Shown: piece by piece, positions 44,574 through 53,041 of the stretch | Numbering within the stretch: the first letter of the stretch is position 1 | How the letters are laid out: the number at the start of each line of letters is the position of its first letter | Origin: Acidimicrobiales bacterium | Lineage (GTDB): Bacteria > Actinomycetota > Acidimicrobiia > Acidimicrobiales > MedAcidi-G1 | Reading direction: 5' to 3' | Assembly: GCA_029577135.1 (NCBI GenBank) | Contig: JARQPW010000009.1 | Coordinates: 1 to 64,000, forward strand | DNA: 64,000 nt | The notes under the pieces: generated by a model | Seen by the model: only the letters and a program-made list of their open reading frames with translations | What the model was told of the DNA's origin: nothing | Databases searched by the model: none | Made by a program: the position numbers and the translations under genes

Positions 44574-44918
44574 TCAGGGAGTCCCGATCTGAAGGTGCTT
44601 CTCCGTTTCCTGGCGGTTGAGCACGTACGTGTCAGCCGGGTCGAAGTGCTCCTCCCACCCCTCGATGACCCACTCGGGCATGACCCAGTAGGTGTAGCCG
44701 TCGGGCAGGTCGACGTACTTCCACACCTGTCGGCTCTCGAGGAACGGCCGCACGACCCCGGTGACGGCGATGAGTTCCCGCATGTCGAGCCACAGCGAGA
44801 GATAGTCCTCCCGGAAGTGGGTCATGACGTACTGATGCTCGAGCGGCCCGGTGTACTCCACCGTCGTGCGGAAGTCGGCCGCGGCCAGGCGCTGCATGAG
44901 GTCTTCGAGGTTCACCAT
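44574..44918 (-). CDS. Uncharacterised small protein
   Basis: The 114-residue protein starts MVNLEDLMQRLAAADFR and is rich in aromatics (HFREDYLSLWLDMRELIAV, VWKYVDLPDGYTYWVMPEW). No signal peptide or membrane helix is present and I do not recognise a family. An ATG at 45017 could add 33 residues. Neither start has a clear ribosome binding site. Confidence 0.5.
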   Translation of the reverse strand: MVNLEDLMQRLAAADFRTTVEYTGPLEHQYVMTHFREDYLSLWLDMRELIAVTGVVRPFLESRQVWKYVDLPDGYTYWVMPEWVIEGWEEHFDPADTYVLNRQETEKHLQIGTP

Positions 44919-45150
44919 GTCGGGAGGTTCGAGGGGTTGTGCATGGGTGCTTTGGGATCGGCGCCGAAAGTCTGCCAGAAGTCCGGGGTCGAGCTGCAGG
45001 GGAAGCACACGGGCCATTGCCCGCGGTTTTCAGGGTGGGCTTCGCTGAGCGGGTCCTGCAGGCCTGGACACATGGTCGGGGGTAGGATTCTCAACAGCGG
45101 CAGGAAACAGTGTGCACGGCTCCTGTCCCCGAAACAGAGGAGGACGAACC

Positions 45151-45462
45151 GTGGCTGAGCAGTTGATCGGAACCGTGGTCCACCAGTGGCAGAAGGCCGG
45201 CGCGGCCCTGTTGGCACTCTCCGGAGGTGGTTTGAGCGTCGGTGACACCATCCGCGTCAAGGGCCACACCACGGACTTCACCCAGGCGGTCCGGTCGATG
45301 CAGATCGACCACGAGCCGGTCGACTCGGCCGACCCAGGCGACGAGGTCGCGGTCGGGATCGACGACCGGGTACGGGTCAAGGACAGCGTGTACCGGGTGT
45401 CTGCCGACTCGACGCCGGGGCTTGGGGGATTCCTGAAGCGCCTGTTCGGCACCAGGTCCTAG
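45151..45462 (+). CDS. EF-Tu domain-2-like small protein
   Basis: The 103-residue protein reads like a free-standing translation-factor beta-barrel domain: EQLIGTVVHQWQKAGAALLAL, LSVGDTIRVKGHTTDFTQAVRSMQIDHEPV (in parts), GDEVAVGIDDRVRVKDSVYRV. Similar single-domain proteins exist in bacteria, often called translation elongation factor-like; their role is unknown. The GTG at 45151 follows an ideal AGGAGG. Confidence 0.75.
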   Translation: MAEQLIGTVVHQWQKAGAALLALSGGGLSVGDTIRVKGHTTDFTQAVRSMQIDHEPVDSADPGDEVAVGIDDRVRVKDSVYRVSADSTPGLGGFLKRLFGTRS

Positions 45463-45607
45463 AACCCTTTCCTTTGCCAGGCGACGGGTCAGCCCAACAG
45501 GAGGTCGCTCTGGCCCCAGAGGGAGCCGTCATGGCCCGATCGGGTTGGGAATCTGCGAAGTAGGGGTCAGTTGGGCAATCCGGCACTGTGCTTTCTAGGA
45601 TTTCGCC

Positions 45608-47215
45608 GTGGCCACCGCTGACCGCAAATCATTCTGGGCGTGGTGCATGGAATCGGAGGAGCCGACTGATGCTGAGCGCGCGGAGTTCGCCAAACACCTC
45701 TCGGAGCGGTTCGGAGCCTCGGTCACCGCAAAGCCTGTGCCAAGGGCCGAGGACGCGGAACTGCGACCCCCTCGCATCCAGGTTCCCGACTCGGTTGCCG
45801 ACTGGTGTTCGACCTCCACGTACGACCGGGCGAGTTACGCCTACGGTGCGCATTTCACCGAGCGGGTTCGCGCCTTCAACCTCGACTTTCCGAACCCTCC
45901 GGACGTCGTAGCCCACCCTCGAACCGAAGAAGAGGTCGTCTCCACACTCGACTGGTGCGATCAGAACGGGTACGTCACCGTCCCCTATGGGGGTGGGTCC
46001 TCGGTCGTTTGGGGCCTTGCCCCCTCTGAAGATCGAGGACCGACCGTCGTCATCTCGCTCGGCCAACTCGACCAGGTGCTGGAGATCGACGAGGTTTCGC
46101 GCGCCGCCCGGATCCAGGCCGGGGTGTTCGGCCCCCACCTTGAGGACCAACTCCGGCCACACGGGTACACGCTTCGGCACTTCCCGCAGTCATTTCGATT
46201 CTCGACGCTTGGCGGGTGGATCGCCACCCGTTCGGGCGGCCACTACGCCACCAACCACACCCACATCGATGAGTTCGTCGAGTCCACCAGGATGATCACC
46301 CCAGCCGGCTGGTGGGAGTCCCGTCGCCTCCCGGGGTCAGGTGCCGGTCCGAGCCCCGACCGGATGGTGATCGGTTCCGAAGGCATCTACGGAATCATCA
46401 CAGAAGCCTGGATGCGGATCCAGAAGCGACCTACCTTTCGGGCAACAGTGGGAATCACCTTCCCGACTTGGGCAGCCGGCTGCGAAGCGGTTCGCCAGAT
46501 CGTGCAAGCCAAGTTGTGGCCTGCGAACCTCCGGATTCTCGACCCGGATGAAGCCGGCCGCGCTGCGGGACTCGATGGGGAGAACTCACTGGTGATCGTG
46601 GGGTTCGAAAGTGCCGAGCTCACCCAGCGCCACAACATCGCCCAAGCGGTAGAGATCGCCCGGGATGCCGCCGGGGAGATTTCCGACGACGAGATCCAGG
46701 TCGATGACGGCACCGGAAACCCGACCGGGCGCGGTGGCGCGGTCGGCGCGTGGCGCGACTCGTTCATCGGAGTCGGCAACGGGGTGGAAACATCACTCGG
46801 ACTGGTCAATGACACGTTCGAAACGGCGATTACCTGGGACCGGTGGCCGGCATTCGACGCGGCGGTCAGAGAAAGCGTCGGCGCGGCACTTGCAGAAACA
46901 TTCGGTGAACACCACTCGCTGTCCTGTCGCTTCACCCACGTCTACCCGGACGGTCCCGCCCCCTACTACACGTGGTTCGGGATGGGCACCCAGGGCAGCG
47001 AGATCTCACAGTGGCAGACCATCAAGGACGCCGCGAACGAAGCGGTTGTTTCAGCCGGAGGCACTTCGACCCACCATCACGCTGTTGGACGAATGCACCG
47101 GCCGGGTGCCTACGACGTTCAACGACCCGAGTTGTTTGCCGAATCGATCCGAGCGGTAAAGAAGCGACTCGATCCAAACGGCATCCTCAACCCGGGCGTC
47201 CTCATCGATCCGTGA
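45608..47215 (+). CDS. FAD-binding oxidase of the alkyl-DHAP synthase family
   Basis: The 535-residue flavoprotein belongs to the FAD_binding_4/VAO group. The FAD domain has RTEEEVVSTLDWCDQNGYVTVPYGGGSSVVWGL (in parts), FSTLGGWIATRSGGHYATNHTHIDE (in parts) and GSEGIYGIITEAWMRI. The C-terminal cap ends with the His cluster STHHHAVGRMHRPG and LDPNGILNPG, as in alkyldihydroxyacetonephosphate synthases and related oxidases. An ether-lipid role is possible but unproven. It is the last gene before the island. Confidence 0.87.
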   Translation: MATADRKSFWAWCMESEEPTDAERAEFAKHLSERFGASVTAKPVPRAEDAELRPPRIQVPDSVADWCSTSTYDRASYAYGAHFTERVRAFNLDFPNPPDVVAHPRTEEEVVSTLDWCDQNGYVTVPYGGGSSVVWGLAPSEDRGPTVVISLGQLDQVLEIDEVSRAARIQAGVFGPHLEDQLRPHGYTLRHFPQSFRFSTLGGWIATRSGGHYATNHTHIDEFVESTRMITPAGWWESRRLPGSGAGPSPDRMVIGSEGIYGIITEAWMRIQKRPTFRATVGITFPTWAAGCEAVRQIVQAKLWPANLRILDPDEAGRAAGLDGENSLVIVGFESAELTQRHNIAQAVEIARDAAGEISDDEIQVDDGTGNPTGRGGAVGAWRDSFIGVGNGVETSLGLVNDTFETAITWDRWPAFDAAVRESVGAALAETFGEHHSLSCRFTHVYPDGPAPYYTWFGMGTQGSEISQWQTIKDAANEAVVSAGGTSTHHHAVGRMHRPGAYDVQRPELFAESIRAVKKRLDPNGILNPGVLIDP

Positions 47216-47359
47216 CCGCACGTCCCGACCAGCAGGACGTCCAGAAGGGTCTGTTTCCAACCAGCGCTGTACGCGGTCATCCAGCGCTCACGAAATCGAG
47301 GGCCACGCCGCTGTCAAGTAGGGAACCCCCCCCCCACGGGGTCCGAGCATTTGGATACC

Positions 47360-47420
47360 TGACCTGCAGTTTCCTGGTGGGCGCGGAGGGACTTGAACCC
47401 CCGACCCCCTCCTTGTAAGG
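47360..47420. repeat. attL: 61-bp direct repeat containing a tRNA-Val 3' fragment
   Basis: It is identical to 58765-58825. Positions 47375-47420 are 46 nt of the tRNA (anticodon loop, T-arm, acceptor, CCA) on the minus strand; the 5' half of the tRNA is absent. Confidence 0.95.
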
Positions 47421-47762
47421 ACGAACTGGGCGGTCCTGTGACCTGCGCCTTTCGGCGAGTTGCCAGAGTAGGACAGGTTTTGACTTGGGTCTTGTGTTGG
47501 GGGTCTGTGGGTGTTTTGGGGTGTCTCGCGCCCCAGACGCGCCCCGAGGGCCACTCCCCTGCTGACGGCCGCCAGATGAAATCTGTGGGGGTGTGCCGAG
47601 GCCTCCCTGGCATCGAGACTGATTAGCGGTGTGGGGGTGACTGTGCTTTTGGTGGGGCTTCAGCCGGCTGAACAGCGTGTTGGGTGGCGGGTGACCCCTG
47701 AGGACAGCCAGAAGGGCCTCCAGGTTGCAGTCAGGGAATGTCGGGGTGTGCCCCCTGGCAGT

Positions 47763-47820
47763 CGCCATCAAACCCCGAAGGGTCCTAGTGACCCATCGCT
47801 CCGCGTACCCCAGATGGTAA
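47763..47820. repeat. IS-end-like repeat, copy 1 (right half type)
   Basis: This 58-bp stretch is closely similar to 48965-49021 (shared CGCCATCAAA, TCATCGCTCC-like and CCCAGAT blocks). It lies upstream of the first SDR gene. Confidence 0.7.
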
Positions 47821-47923
47821 CCGAGGGTTTAGTTCTCGAACCTTAGGAGAAGTGTGACAATCTGAGACCGTAAAACCATGGCTTGCGGCAGGGGGGCGTG
47901 CCTCCTTCTAGGATCCTTCCATC

Positions 47924-48841
47924 ATGAGCGACCTTCAGGGCCGCGTGGCGGTCGTGACAGGTAGCGCTAGCGGGATCGGCTTCGCTTTGGCCGAGCGCTT
48001 CGCCGCCGAAGGCATGAGAATCGTGCTCGCCGACGTGGAGCGCCGGGCTCTTGAGAAAGCCAAGGCCCGTCTCGAGGCCAGCGGGGCAGAGGTCCTGGCC
48101 GTGGAGACTGACGTTGGGGACGCCGAACAGATGGATGCCCTGGCTGAGAAGACGCTGGAGCATTTCGGCACCGTTCACCTTGTGTGCAACAACGCTGGGG
48201 TCGGCTTGGCCGGCCCCTTGTGGGAGTTCGGCATCCGGGACTGGGAGTTCGTGCTCAACTGCAACCTGTGGGGTGTGATCCACGGGATTCGCGTGTTCGT
48301 GCCCCATCTGGTGGCGCAGAACGAGGGATACGTAGTGAACACGGCCTCAATGGCCGCGCTGATGTCGGGCGCGGGTGCTGGGCCGTACACGGCTAGCAAG
48401 CAAGCGGTCGCTGGAATTACCGAAACGCTCTACCAGGACCTGAAGAAGGTGGCTTCCGAGGTGGGCGTTTCGCTACTCTGTCCCGGATTCACCAGGACGC
48501 GCAGCTTCGACTCGGAGCGAAACCGCCCCGAAAATCGCAACCGAGCGCCAGAAAGCGCTGCGAAATTCCCTAGTGCTGCAATCTTCGAGCAGGGTATGGC
48601 CCCCGAAGAGGTCGCACGTCAGACCTGGCAGGCGATCCTCGAACGACGTTTCTACGTCCTGACGCACGATGGCGCCGTGGATCCCGTCCGGGCCCGTGCC
48701 GACGCGATCATCGGCGGCCACGCCCCGGCCGCCGCCACGCCTACAGTCGGCGTAGACGTGCATGAGGCCCTCGTGGCTGAGTGGGCTGCCGGTCGAGCAG
48801 ACAGTGCGGACCGGTCGTCCAGCGACGACTTGCGGAGGTAG
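47924..48841 (+). CDS. Classical short-chain dehydrogenase/reductase
   Basis: The 305-residue SDR has the cofactor loop VVTGSASGIGFALAERF, LVCNNAGVG, catalytic Ser in NTASMAAL and the YTASKQA Tyr/Lys pair. The acidic residue after strand 2 (VLADVERRALEK) suggests NAD preference. The C-terminal ~20 residues (GRADSADRSSSDDLRR) are antisense to a recombinase-like fragment, so the natural C-terminus may have been replaced. It is flanked on both sides by the IS-end-like repeat. Confidence 0.88.
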   Translation: MSDLQGRVAVVTGSASGIGFALAERFAAEGMRIVLADVERRALEKAKARLEASGAEVLAVETDVGDAEQMDALAEKTLEHFGTVHLVCNNAGVGLAGPLWEFGIRDWEFVLNCNLWGVIHGIRVFVPHLVAQNEGYVVNTASMAALMSGAGAGPYTASKQAVAGITETLYQDLKKVASEVGVSLLCPGFTRTRSFDSERNRPENRNRAPESAAKFPSAAIFEQGMAPEEVARQTWQAILERRFYVLTHDGAVDPVRARADAIIGGHAPAAATPTVGVDVHEALVAEWAAGRADSADRSSSDDLRR

Positions 48842-48870
48842 AGAGCGGCGGTGTTCTGGTTGGTTCCCAT
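48809..48870 (-). pseudogene. Possible 5' remnant of a serine recombinase gene
   Basis: From ATG 48870 the minus strand reads MGTNQNTAALYLRKSSLDDR, close to the first strand of serine recombinases with catalytic Ser (YxRxSs). Similarity fades after ~20 residues, and the fragment overlaps the 3' end of the SDR gene. It may be chance. Confidence 0.35.
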
Positions 48871-48907
48871 GACTTATTCATGTCCCTGGGTCGGCGGTTC
48901 TTGTGCC

Positions 48908-49017
48908 GGGGAGATGAGAAACTGGGACCGTTCATTCTGGGTTTGATGGTGCGCCCCTTAGGACTCGCCATCAAAACCGGAACGGACCTAGTGGCTCATC
49001 GCTCCGGTTGCCCAGAT
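48908..49017. repeat. IS-end-like repeat, copy 2 (both halves, imperfect palindrome)
   Basis: Left half (48908-48961) matches 50017-50069; right half (48965-49017) matches 47763-47816. The halves are themselves imperfect inverted repeats (TTTGATGG with CCATCAAA; GATGAG with CTCATC), as expected for the two ends of one IS brought together. Confidence 0.75.
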
Positions 49018-49100
49018 ACTACTTGACGGGGTGATTTTCGGTCCCGTCTTCACGCCGCCGGCTCACACCTCTTCGACCATCGACGGCAGGTGCCGACCTT

Positions 49101-49907
49101 TCATCCGAGCGGCGGTTCCTCCGGAAGGTTCGGTCGCCAGGAGACCCCGTTTACATGGCCGCCTCCATCGGCGAAAATGGTGTTCCCGTTGACATAACTG
49201 GCGTCGTCCGAAGCCAGGAACAGCGCCACCCCACCGATGTCCTCCTCGGGATCGCCCATACGGCCCATGACGTTGTTCGCCTCGGCATGGGCGGCCTGTT
49301 CCGGGTTGGCTGCCGCAAAGGCCAGGAACGCATCGCTGCGGGCCGCCGGGCAGATCACGTTGCACCGGATCTGGTGGCGCCCCCATTCAACGGCCGCTGT
49401 CCGGGTCAGGGTGCGCAGCGCCTCTTTCCCTGCGTTGTATTCGAGTGTGTACATATGGGCGTTCACCCCATTGAGGGAGCACACGTTGATGATCGAACCG
49501 CTCCCGCGTACCCGCATGTGGGGCAGCGCCGCGGTCATCGTCCAGAAGGCCGCGTAGTAGGCCATGTCCAGACCGTGCTGCAATAACTCGTCGGTTTTCC
49601 ACTCGATGCGACCGATACGGCCGCCTCCCCACGCGTTGTTGACCAGGATGTCGACACCGCCGAAGTGACTCACCGCCGCCTCGACACAGCCCACGGCCTG
49701 GTCGCGCACGGTGACGTCGGTTGCGACGAACAGTGCCTCGGCTCCAAGGGCTTCGGCCTCGGCGACGGTCCGGGTCCCGGTCTCGGTATTGCGTTCGGCG
49801 ACCACCACCCGGGCGCCTTCTCGGGCGAACCGTCGGGCGATACCCGCACCGATCCCCGTCCCTGCCCCGGTCACTACCGCGACCCGGCCGTCCAGTCGTC
49901 CGTGCAT
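49101..49907 (-). CDS. Short-chain dehydrogenase/reductase
   Basis: The 268-residue SDR has VVTGAGTGIGAGIARRF, ILVNNAWGGG (NNAW variant of NNAG), Ser in INVCSLNG and the YNAGKEA Tyr/Lys pair, ending DGGGHVNG. VVVAERN after strand 2 suggests NAD(H). The ATG at 49907 matches the family start. It is convergent with the first SDR and lies between repeat copies 2 and 3. Substrate unknown. Confidence 0.88.
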   Translation of the reverse strand: MHGRLDGRVAVVTGAGTGIGAGIARRFAREGARVVVAERNTETGTRTVAEAEALGAEALFVATDVTVRDQAVGCVEAAVSHFGGVDILVNNAWGGGRIGRIEWKTDELLQHGLDMAYYAAFWTMTAALPHMRVRGSGSIINVCSLNGVNAHMYTLEYNAGKEALRTLTRTAAVEWGRHQIRCNVICPAARSDAFLAFAAANPEQAAHAEANNVMGRMGDPEEDIGGVALFLASDDASYVNGNTIFADGGGHVNGVSWRPNLPEEPPLG

Positions 49908-50016
49908 CGCGCTTCTCCCTATCGTCGTATCGACAGGGTAGGGAAGGAGCCGTGAGCGCACCCAATCGACGAGCCACGGTCGCGTCAAGGAGATTACCGA
50001 TCAGAGCTTGGCCGCT

Positions 50017-50069
50017 GGGGAGATGAGAAACTGGGACCGTTCTTGGGGGTTTGATGGTGCGCCCCCTAG
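50017..50069. repeat. IS-end-like repeat, copy 3 (left half type)
   Basis: This 53-bp stretch is nearly identical to 48908-48961 apart from a few central changes. It directly abuts the end of a possible transposase remnant. Confidence 0.75.
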
Positions 50070-50073
50070 CTCG

Positions 50074-50280
50074 TTACCAGGATCCGAAGAGCTGACCCGC
50101 TGGGGCCTCTATTGGTTCTCGTCTGTCGCTGATTAGTTTGGCTCTAGCGCTGATTTGTTGGTCGAGTTGGGCGATGGGAACGTTGAGGTCGAGTCCGAGG
50201 GTGCGGATTGTGACGGGCGAGTTGCGGGCACGGATTGTTCCGGCCGGTTCTTCCCCGGGGGTTCGTGGGCATCCGGCCAC
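50074..50280 (-). pseudogene. Possible C-terminal remnant of a transposase/recombinase
   Basis: A 68-codon open frame (TIRTLGLDLNVPIAQLDQQI, ISARAKLISDRREP) ends 5 nt from IS-end-like repeat copy 3. Its position fits the 3' end of an IS-encoded protein, but I do not recognise the family. Confidence 0.3.
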
Positions 50281-50308
50281 ACGGTTTGAACGTCTGCTCA
50301 GCTATTGA

Positions 50309-50545
50309 TCAGGTCAGGTCACCTAGGGAAATCAGTTGTTGCTGCCAGTCGGGCACAGTTAACTCAGGCCGATCGAGTTCGTCCTCATCCTCGGCGTTGG
50401 CACCCATGAAGACGTAGTACTCCTCTCTGAAGTCGGCGAATGCCCTGGATCCGGTGGGCAGATGCGTTAGGCGGATGTACTCGTTGTTCGGTTGAGGGTT
50501 TCCGAACTGCGGCTGGTCGTTAGGTGCAGGAAGTACAGCTCGCAG
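50309..50545 (-). pseudogene. Possible gene fragment, unknown
   Basis: A minus-strand frame reads FADFREEYYVFMGANAEDED then ELDRPELTVPDWQQQLISLGD to a stop at 50309. It looks protein-like but has no plausible start: upstream it runs antisense into the photolyase remnant. It may be the end of a gene whose start was lost. Confidence 0.3.
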
Positions 50546-50567
50546 CTCAGCCAGAACCGGTGTCGCT

Positions 50568-51518
50568 GTGGTCCCCCCTTCTGCCCTCGAACCAACCGGA
50601 GGTGGCGAGTACAAGATCTTCACTCCCTACTACCGTCGCTGGAGCGCAGCAGACTGGCGTCCGACGGAGCCCGTACCAAAGCAACTGGCAGATCCTGACC
50701 TTGAGAGCGGCCACAACCTCCTCGACCTCCTACCCCCCTCGACCAACGAATCGGGGATCGTCGGTGGCGAAACGGCCGGACGCCGACGACTGTCCGCATG
50801 GCTCGACGGACCACTCGACAGCTACGAAGACGGCCGGGATACTCCTGCCGGCGAACACACCTCGCGCCTCTTCGCATATCTTCACCTGGGGTGCCTGTCG
50901 CCCCTTGAGGTGGCCTTGGCCGCCTCTGAGCATCCCGCAGGTGACTCCTTCGTGCGACAGCTCTGTTGGCGAGACTTCTTACTCCAGGTTCTGGCCGCTC
51001 GCCCGGACGCGTCGACCGCGCCCTACCGGGACCGGGGCGACACATGGGTCGACGACCTGGACGCCCTCCAAGCATGGCAGAACGGCCAGAGGGGGTTTCC
51101 GCTGGTCGATGCCGGCATGCGGTAGTTGGCGGGAGAGGGTTTCATGCATAATCGTGCCCGCATGGTCACTGCATCGTTCTTTGTCAAGAACCTTCACCTC
51201 GCCTGGCGTCTCGGGGCACGCCACTTCATGGAACATCTGATCGACAGTGACGTGGCCAGCAACCAGTTGAACTGGCAGTGGACCGCCGGTACCGGAACCG
51301 ACGCCAACCCCCACCGAATCCTCAACCCGACCCGGCAGTCCCAGCGCTTCGACGCCTCGGGTGCCTACATCCGCCGCTGGGTCACCGAGTTGGCCAACCT
51401 CCCCACCGCCCTGATCCATGACCCGCCTGCGGACGTGCGTCGACGCTGCGGCCACCCACTACCAATCGTGGACCACCACGAGGCAGTCGCGGTCTTCCGG
51501 GCCCGACGGGCATCCTGA
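50568..51518 (+). pseudogene. phr: Deoxyribodipyrimidine photolyase, truncated and with an internal TAG
   Basis: Photolyases repair UV dimers with light. The alpha-helical FAD domain is recognisable: YKIFTPYYRRWSAADW, SRLFAYLHLGCLSP, QLCWRDFLLQVLA, FPLVDAGMR, then GFMHNRARMVTASFFVKNLH, ASNQLNWQWTAGTGTDANPH and YIRRWVTEL. One TAG at 51123-51125 stands where the family has Gln (GMRQL), a single-base CAG to TAG change with the frame otherwise intact to 51518. The N-terminal antenna domain (~200 residues) is missing upstream of 50568. It is therefore probably dead. Confidence 0.88.
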
Positions 51519-51531
51519 CCACAAGGCGCCG

Positions 51532-51939
51532 ATGGCCACACTCCCCACAGCCGATCCCGGCCCCGCCTTCGCCGCGTTCGTCGCGGAACGCCACCTGGCA
51601 GTCCTCACGCTGGTGCGTTCGAACGGTCGTCCGCACTCGACGCCCGTCGGGTTCACTTGGGACGCAGACCACGCTCGCGCCCGGATCATCACGTGGTCGG
51701 GCAGCGTCAAGGTGTCCCTCCTGGCAGCCGAGCCGCTCGAGGGCTCGATCTGCCAGGTGGACGGTGGCCGCTGGCTGACCATCGAAGGACCCTGCACCGT
51801 CACCAGCGACCCGGCCGCCTGTGCCGATGCAGTACAGCACTACGCGACCCGCTACCGCCCGCCGAAGGAACGCGGTACCGAGCGGCGGGTCATCCTGCTC
51901 GAAGCGACGCGGATACTGGCCGGCGGTTCGCTGGCCTGA
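51532..51939 (+). CDS. PPOX-class flavin/F420-type protein
   Basis: The 135-residue split-barrel protein shows PAFAAFVAERHLAVLTLVRSNGRPHSTPVGF (in parts), ARIITWSGSVKVSLL and EGPCTVTSDPAACADAVQHY, like actinobacterial F420-dependent or FMN-binding PPOX proteins. The ATG at 51532 is 13 nt after the photolyase frame ends, so the two were probably one transcript. Substrate unknown. Confidence 0.78.
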   Translation: MATLPTADPGPAFAAFVAERHLAVLTLVRSNGRPHSTPVGFTWDADHARARIITWSGSVKVSLLAAEPLEGSICQVDGGRWLTIEGPCTVTSDPAACADAVQHYATRYRPPKERGTERRVILLEATRILAGGSLA

Positions 51940-52177
51940 AGACGTCTCATCGATCAGTAGGTTCAACCCTGTTCCTCCGGGACCCGACTCGCCACCAGTT
52001 TCCTATGCCGACGATCGCCCCGCCGACGCCGGACAGGCTTTCAACCTTCTTCGGCGACCTGCCCAACTTGTGCAGTAGGACGGCAGCGGAAGCGTCCAGA
52101 GGCCCGGGGTCTTCGGATTGAGTCCCTATGCCGAACGTCAACCTGGTTGGTGATCCATTGCCGGATCCCCAATCGCG

Positions 52178-53041
52178 TCAGCGGATCCTCGGGACCAGCG
52201 CGGGGGTGGCGGACTTGTATGCCTCGTAATCGGTGTTGCCTCCCCATCGGCGATCGGCGGCGGCCTCCAGGAGTGGCAGGCCGCTGACGCGTGTGAGCAG
52301 GAAGAACACGAACACCGGCGAGACCAACGTCAGGAGGCTCCAGCCCGAGAGTGCCGGCACGGCGACCAGAGCAACGCCTACCCACAACACGATCTCTCCC
52401 AGATAGTTGGGATGACGCGACCACGCCCAGAGGCCTGTAGAGATGAAGCGACCCTGGTTCTGGGCTGCAGCACGGAAGTAGCGCTTCTGTCGGTCGGCCA
52501 CCACCTCGAACACCAGTCCCGAGGTCCAGACCAGCAGGCCAACTGCGTCGAGTGGGCCCAGGCCGGGTTGGTTCGTCGCCGTGATGGCCCCCAACGCAGC
52601 GGCTGCAGTCAGGATCACCCACAGGCCTTGGAGCGTCCAGGTCATCAAGAACCAGGCAAAGCGGTGTTTCATGGCATCGAAGCGCGAGTCCGACCCCGTC
52701 GTATGGACCCGCGCGTACAGGAATGATCCGAGGCGTGCGGCCCAGACGACGACCATGGCGCCGAGCAGCAGCGCCCGGATCCCGGGCTCAGGTGATGCAA
52801 CCAGCGCCACCAGGACGACGGTCAGGTAACTCACGGAACCGATCAGATCGAAAAACTTCTCCGAATGAGCCAGCCAGGCAGGCAGAAACGCCAACCACTG
52901 GAGACCGAAGGCAACGAGTGCACACCATGCGAAGACGGGGATCCCGACCCAGGTAACTCCCCCTGCACTCCCAGCGGCGGCGACGATGGCTCCCAAGACA
53001 ACGGCCACACCGATGCTGGCAACTGATCGGGTCGTGGTCAT
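52178..53041 (-). CDS. DUF1295 membrane protein (steroid 5-alpha-reductase-like)
   Basis: The 287-residue protein has about seven helices. The C-terminal part carries the 5-alpha-reductase/isoprenylcysteine-methyltransferase-like pattern: DRQKRYFRAAAQNQGRFIST (in parts), GLWAWSRHPNYLGEIVLWVGVAL (in parts) and DYEAYKSATPALVPRI. DUF1295 genes often travel with photolyase and CarH/LitR genes. The role is unknown; lipid or quinone reduction is possible. It overlaps the SDR-DUF2867 gene by 4 bp. Confidence 0.87.
   Translation of the reverse strand: MTTTRSVASIGVAVVLGAIVAAAGSAGGVTWVGIPVFAWCALVAFGLQWLAFLPAWLAHSEKFFDLIGSVSYLTVVLVALVASPEPGIRALLLGAMVVVWAARLGSFLYARVHTTGSDSRFDAMKHRFAWFLMTWTLQGLWVILTAAAALGAITATNQPGLGPLDAVGLLVWTSGLVFEVVADRQKRYFRAAAQNQGRFISTGLWAWSRHPNYLGEIVLWVGVALVAVPALSGWSLLTLVSPVFVFFLLTRVSGLPLLEAAADRRWGGNTDYEAYKSATPALVPRIR

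Larger units (their letters stand above)
47216..47923. other. Non-coding stretch at the left edge of the island
   Basis: No convincing gene is seen in these ~700 bp. It holds a C10 run (about 47327-47336), the attL repeat with the 3' part of tRNA-Val (47360-47420) and one copy of an IS-end-like repeat (47763-47820). Short open frames across it are antisense or low-complexity. Confidence 0.7.

Noticed and set aside
47277-47771. Minus-strand open frames of 90-160 codons across attL
   Set aside because: They run through the tRNA fragment and low-complexity G-rich DNA and lack start signals or homology.
47763-50069. Integron attC-like reading of the palindromic repeats around the SDR genes
   Set aside because: The conserved GTTRRRY/RYYYAAC core sites are absent, the two genes are in opposite orientation, and no integron integrase is seen. 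IS ends fit better.
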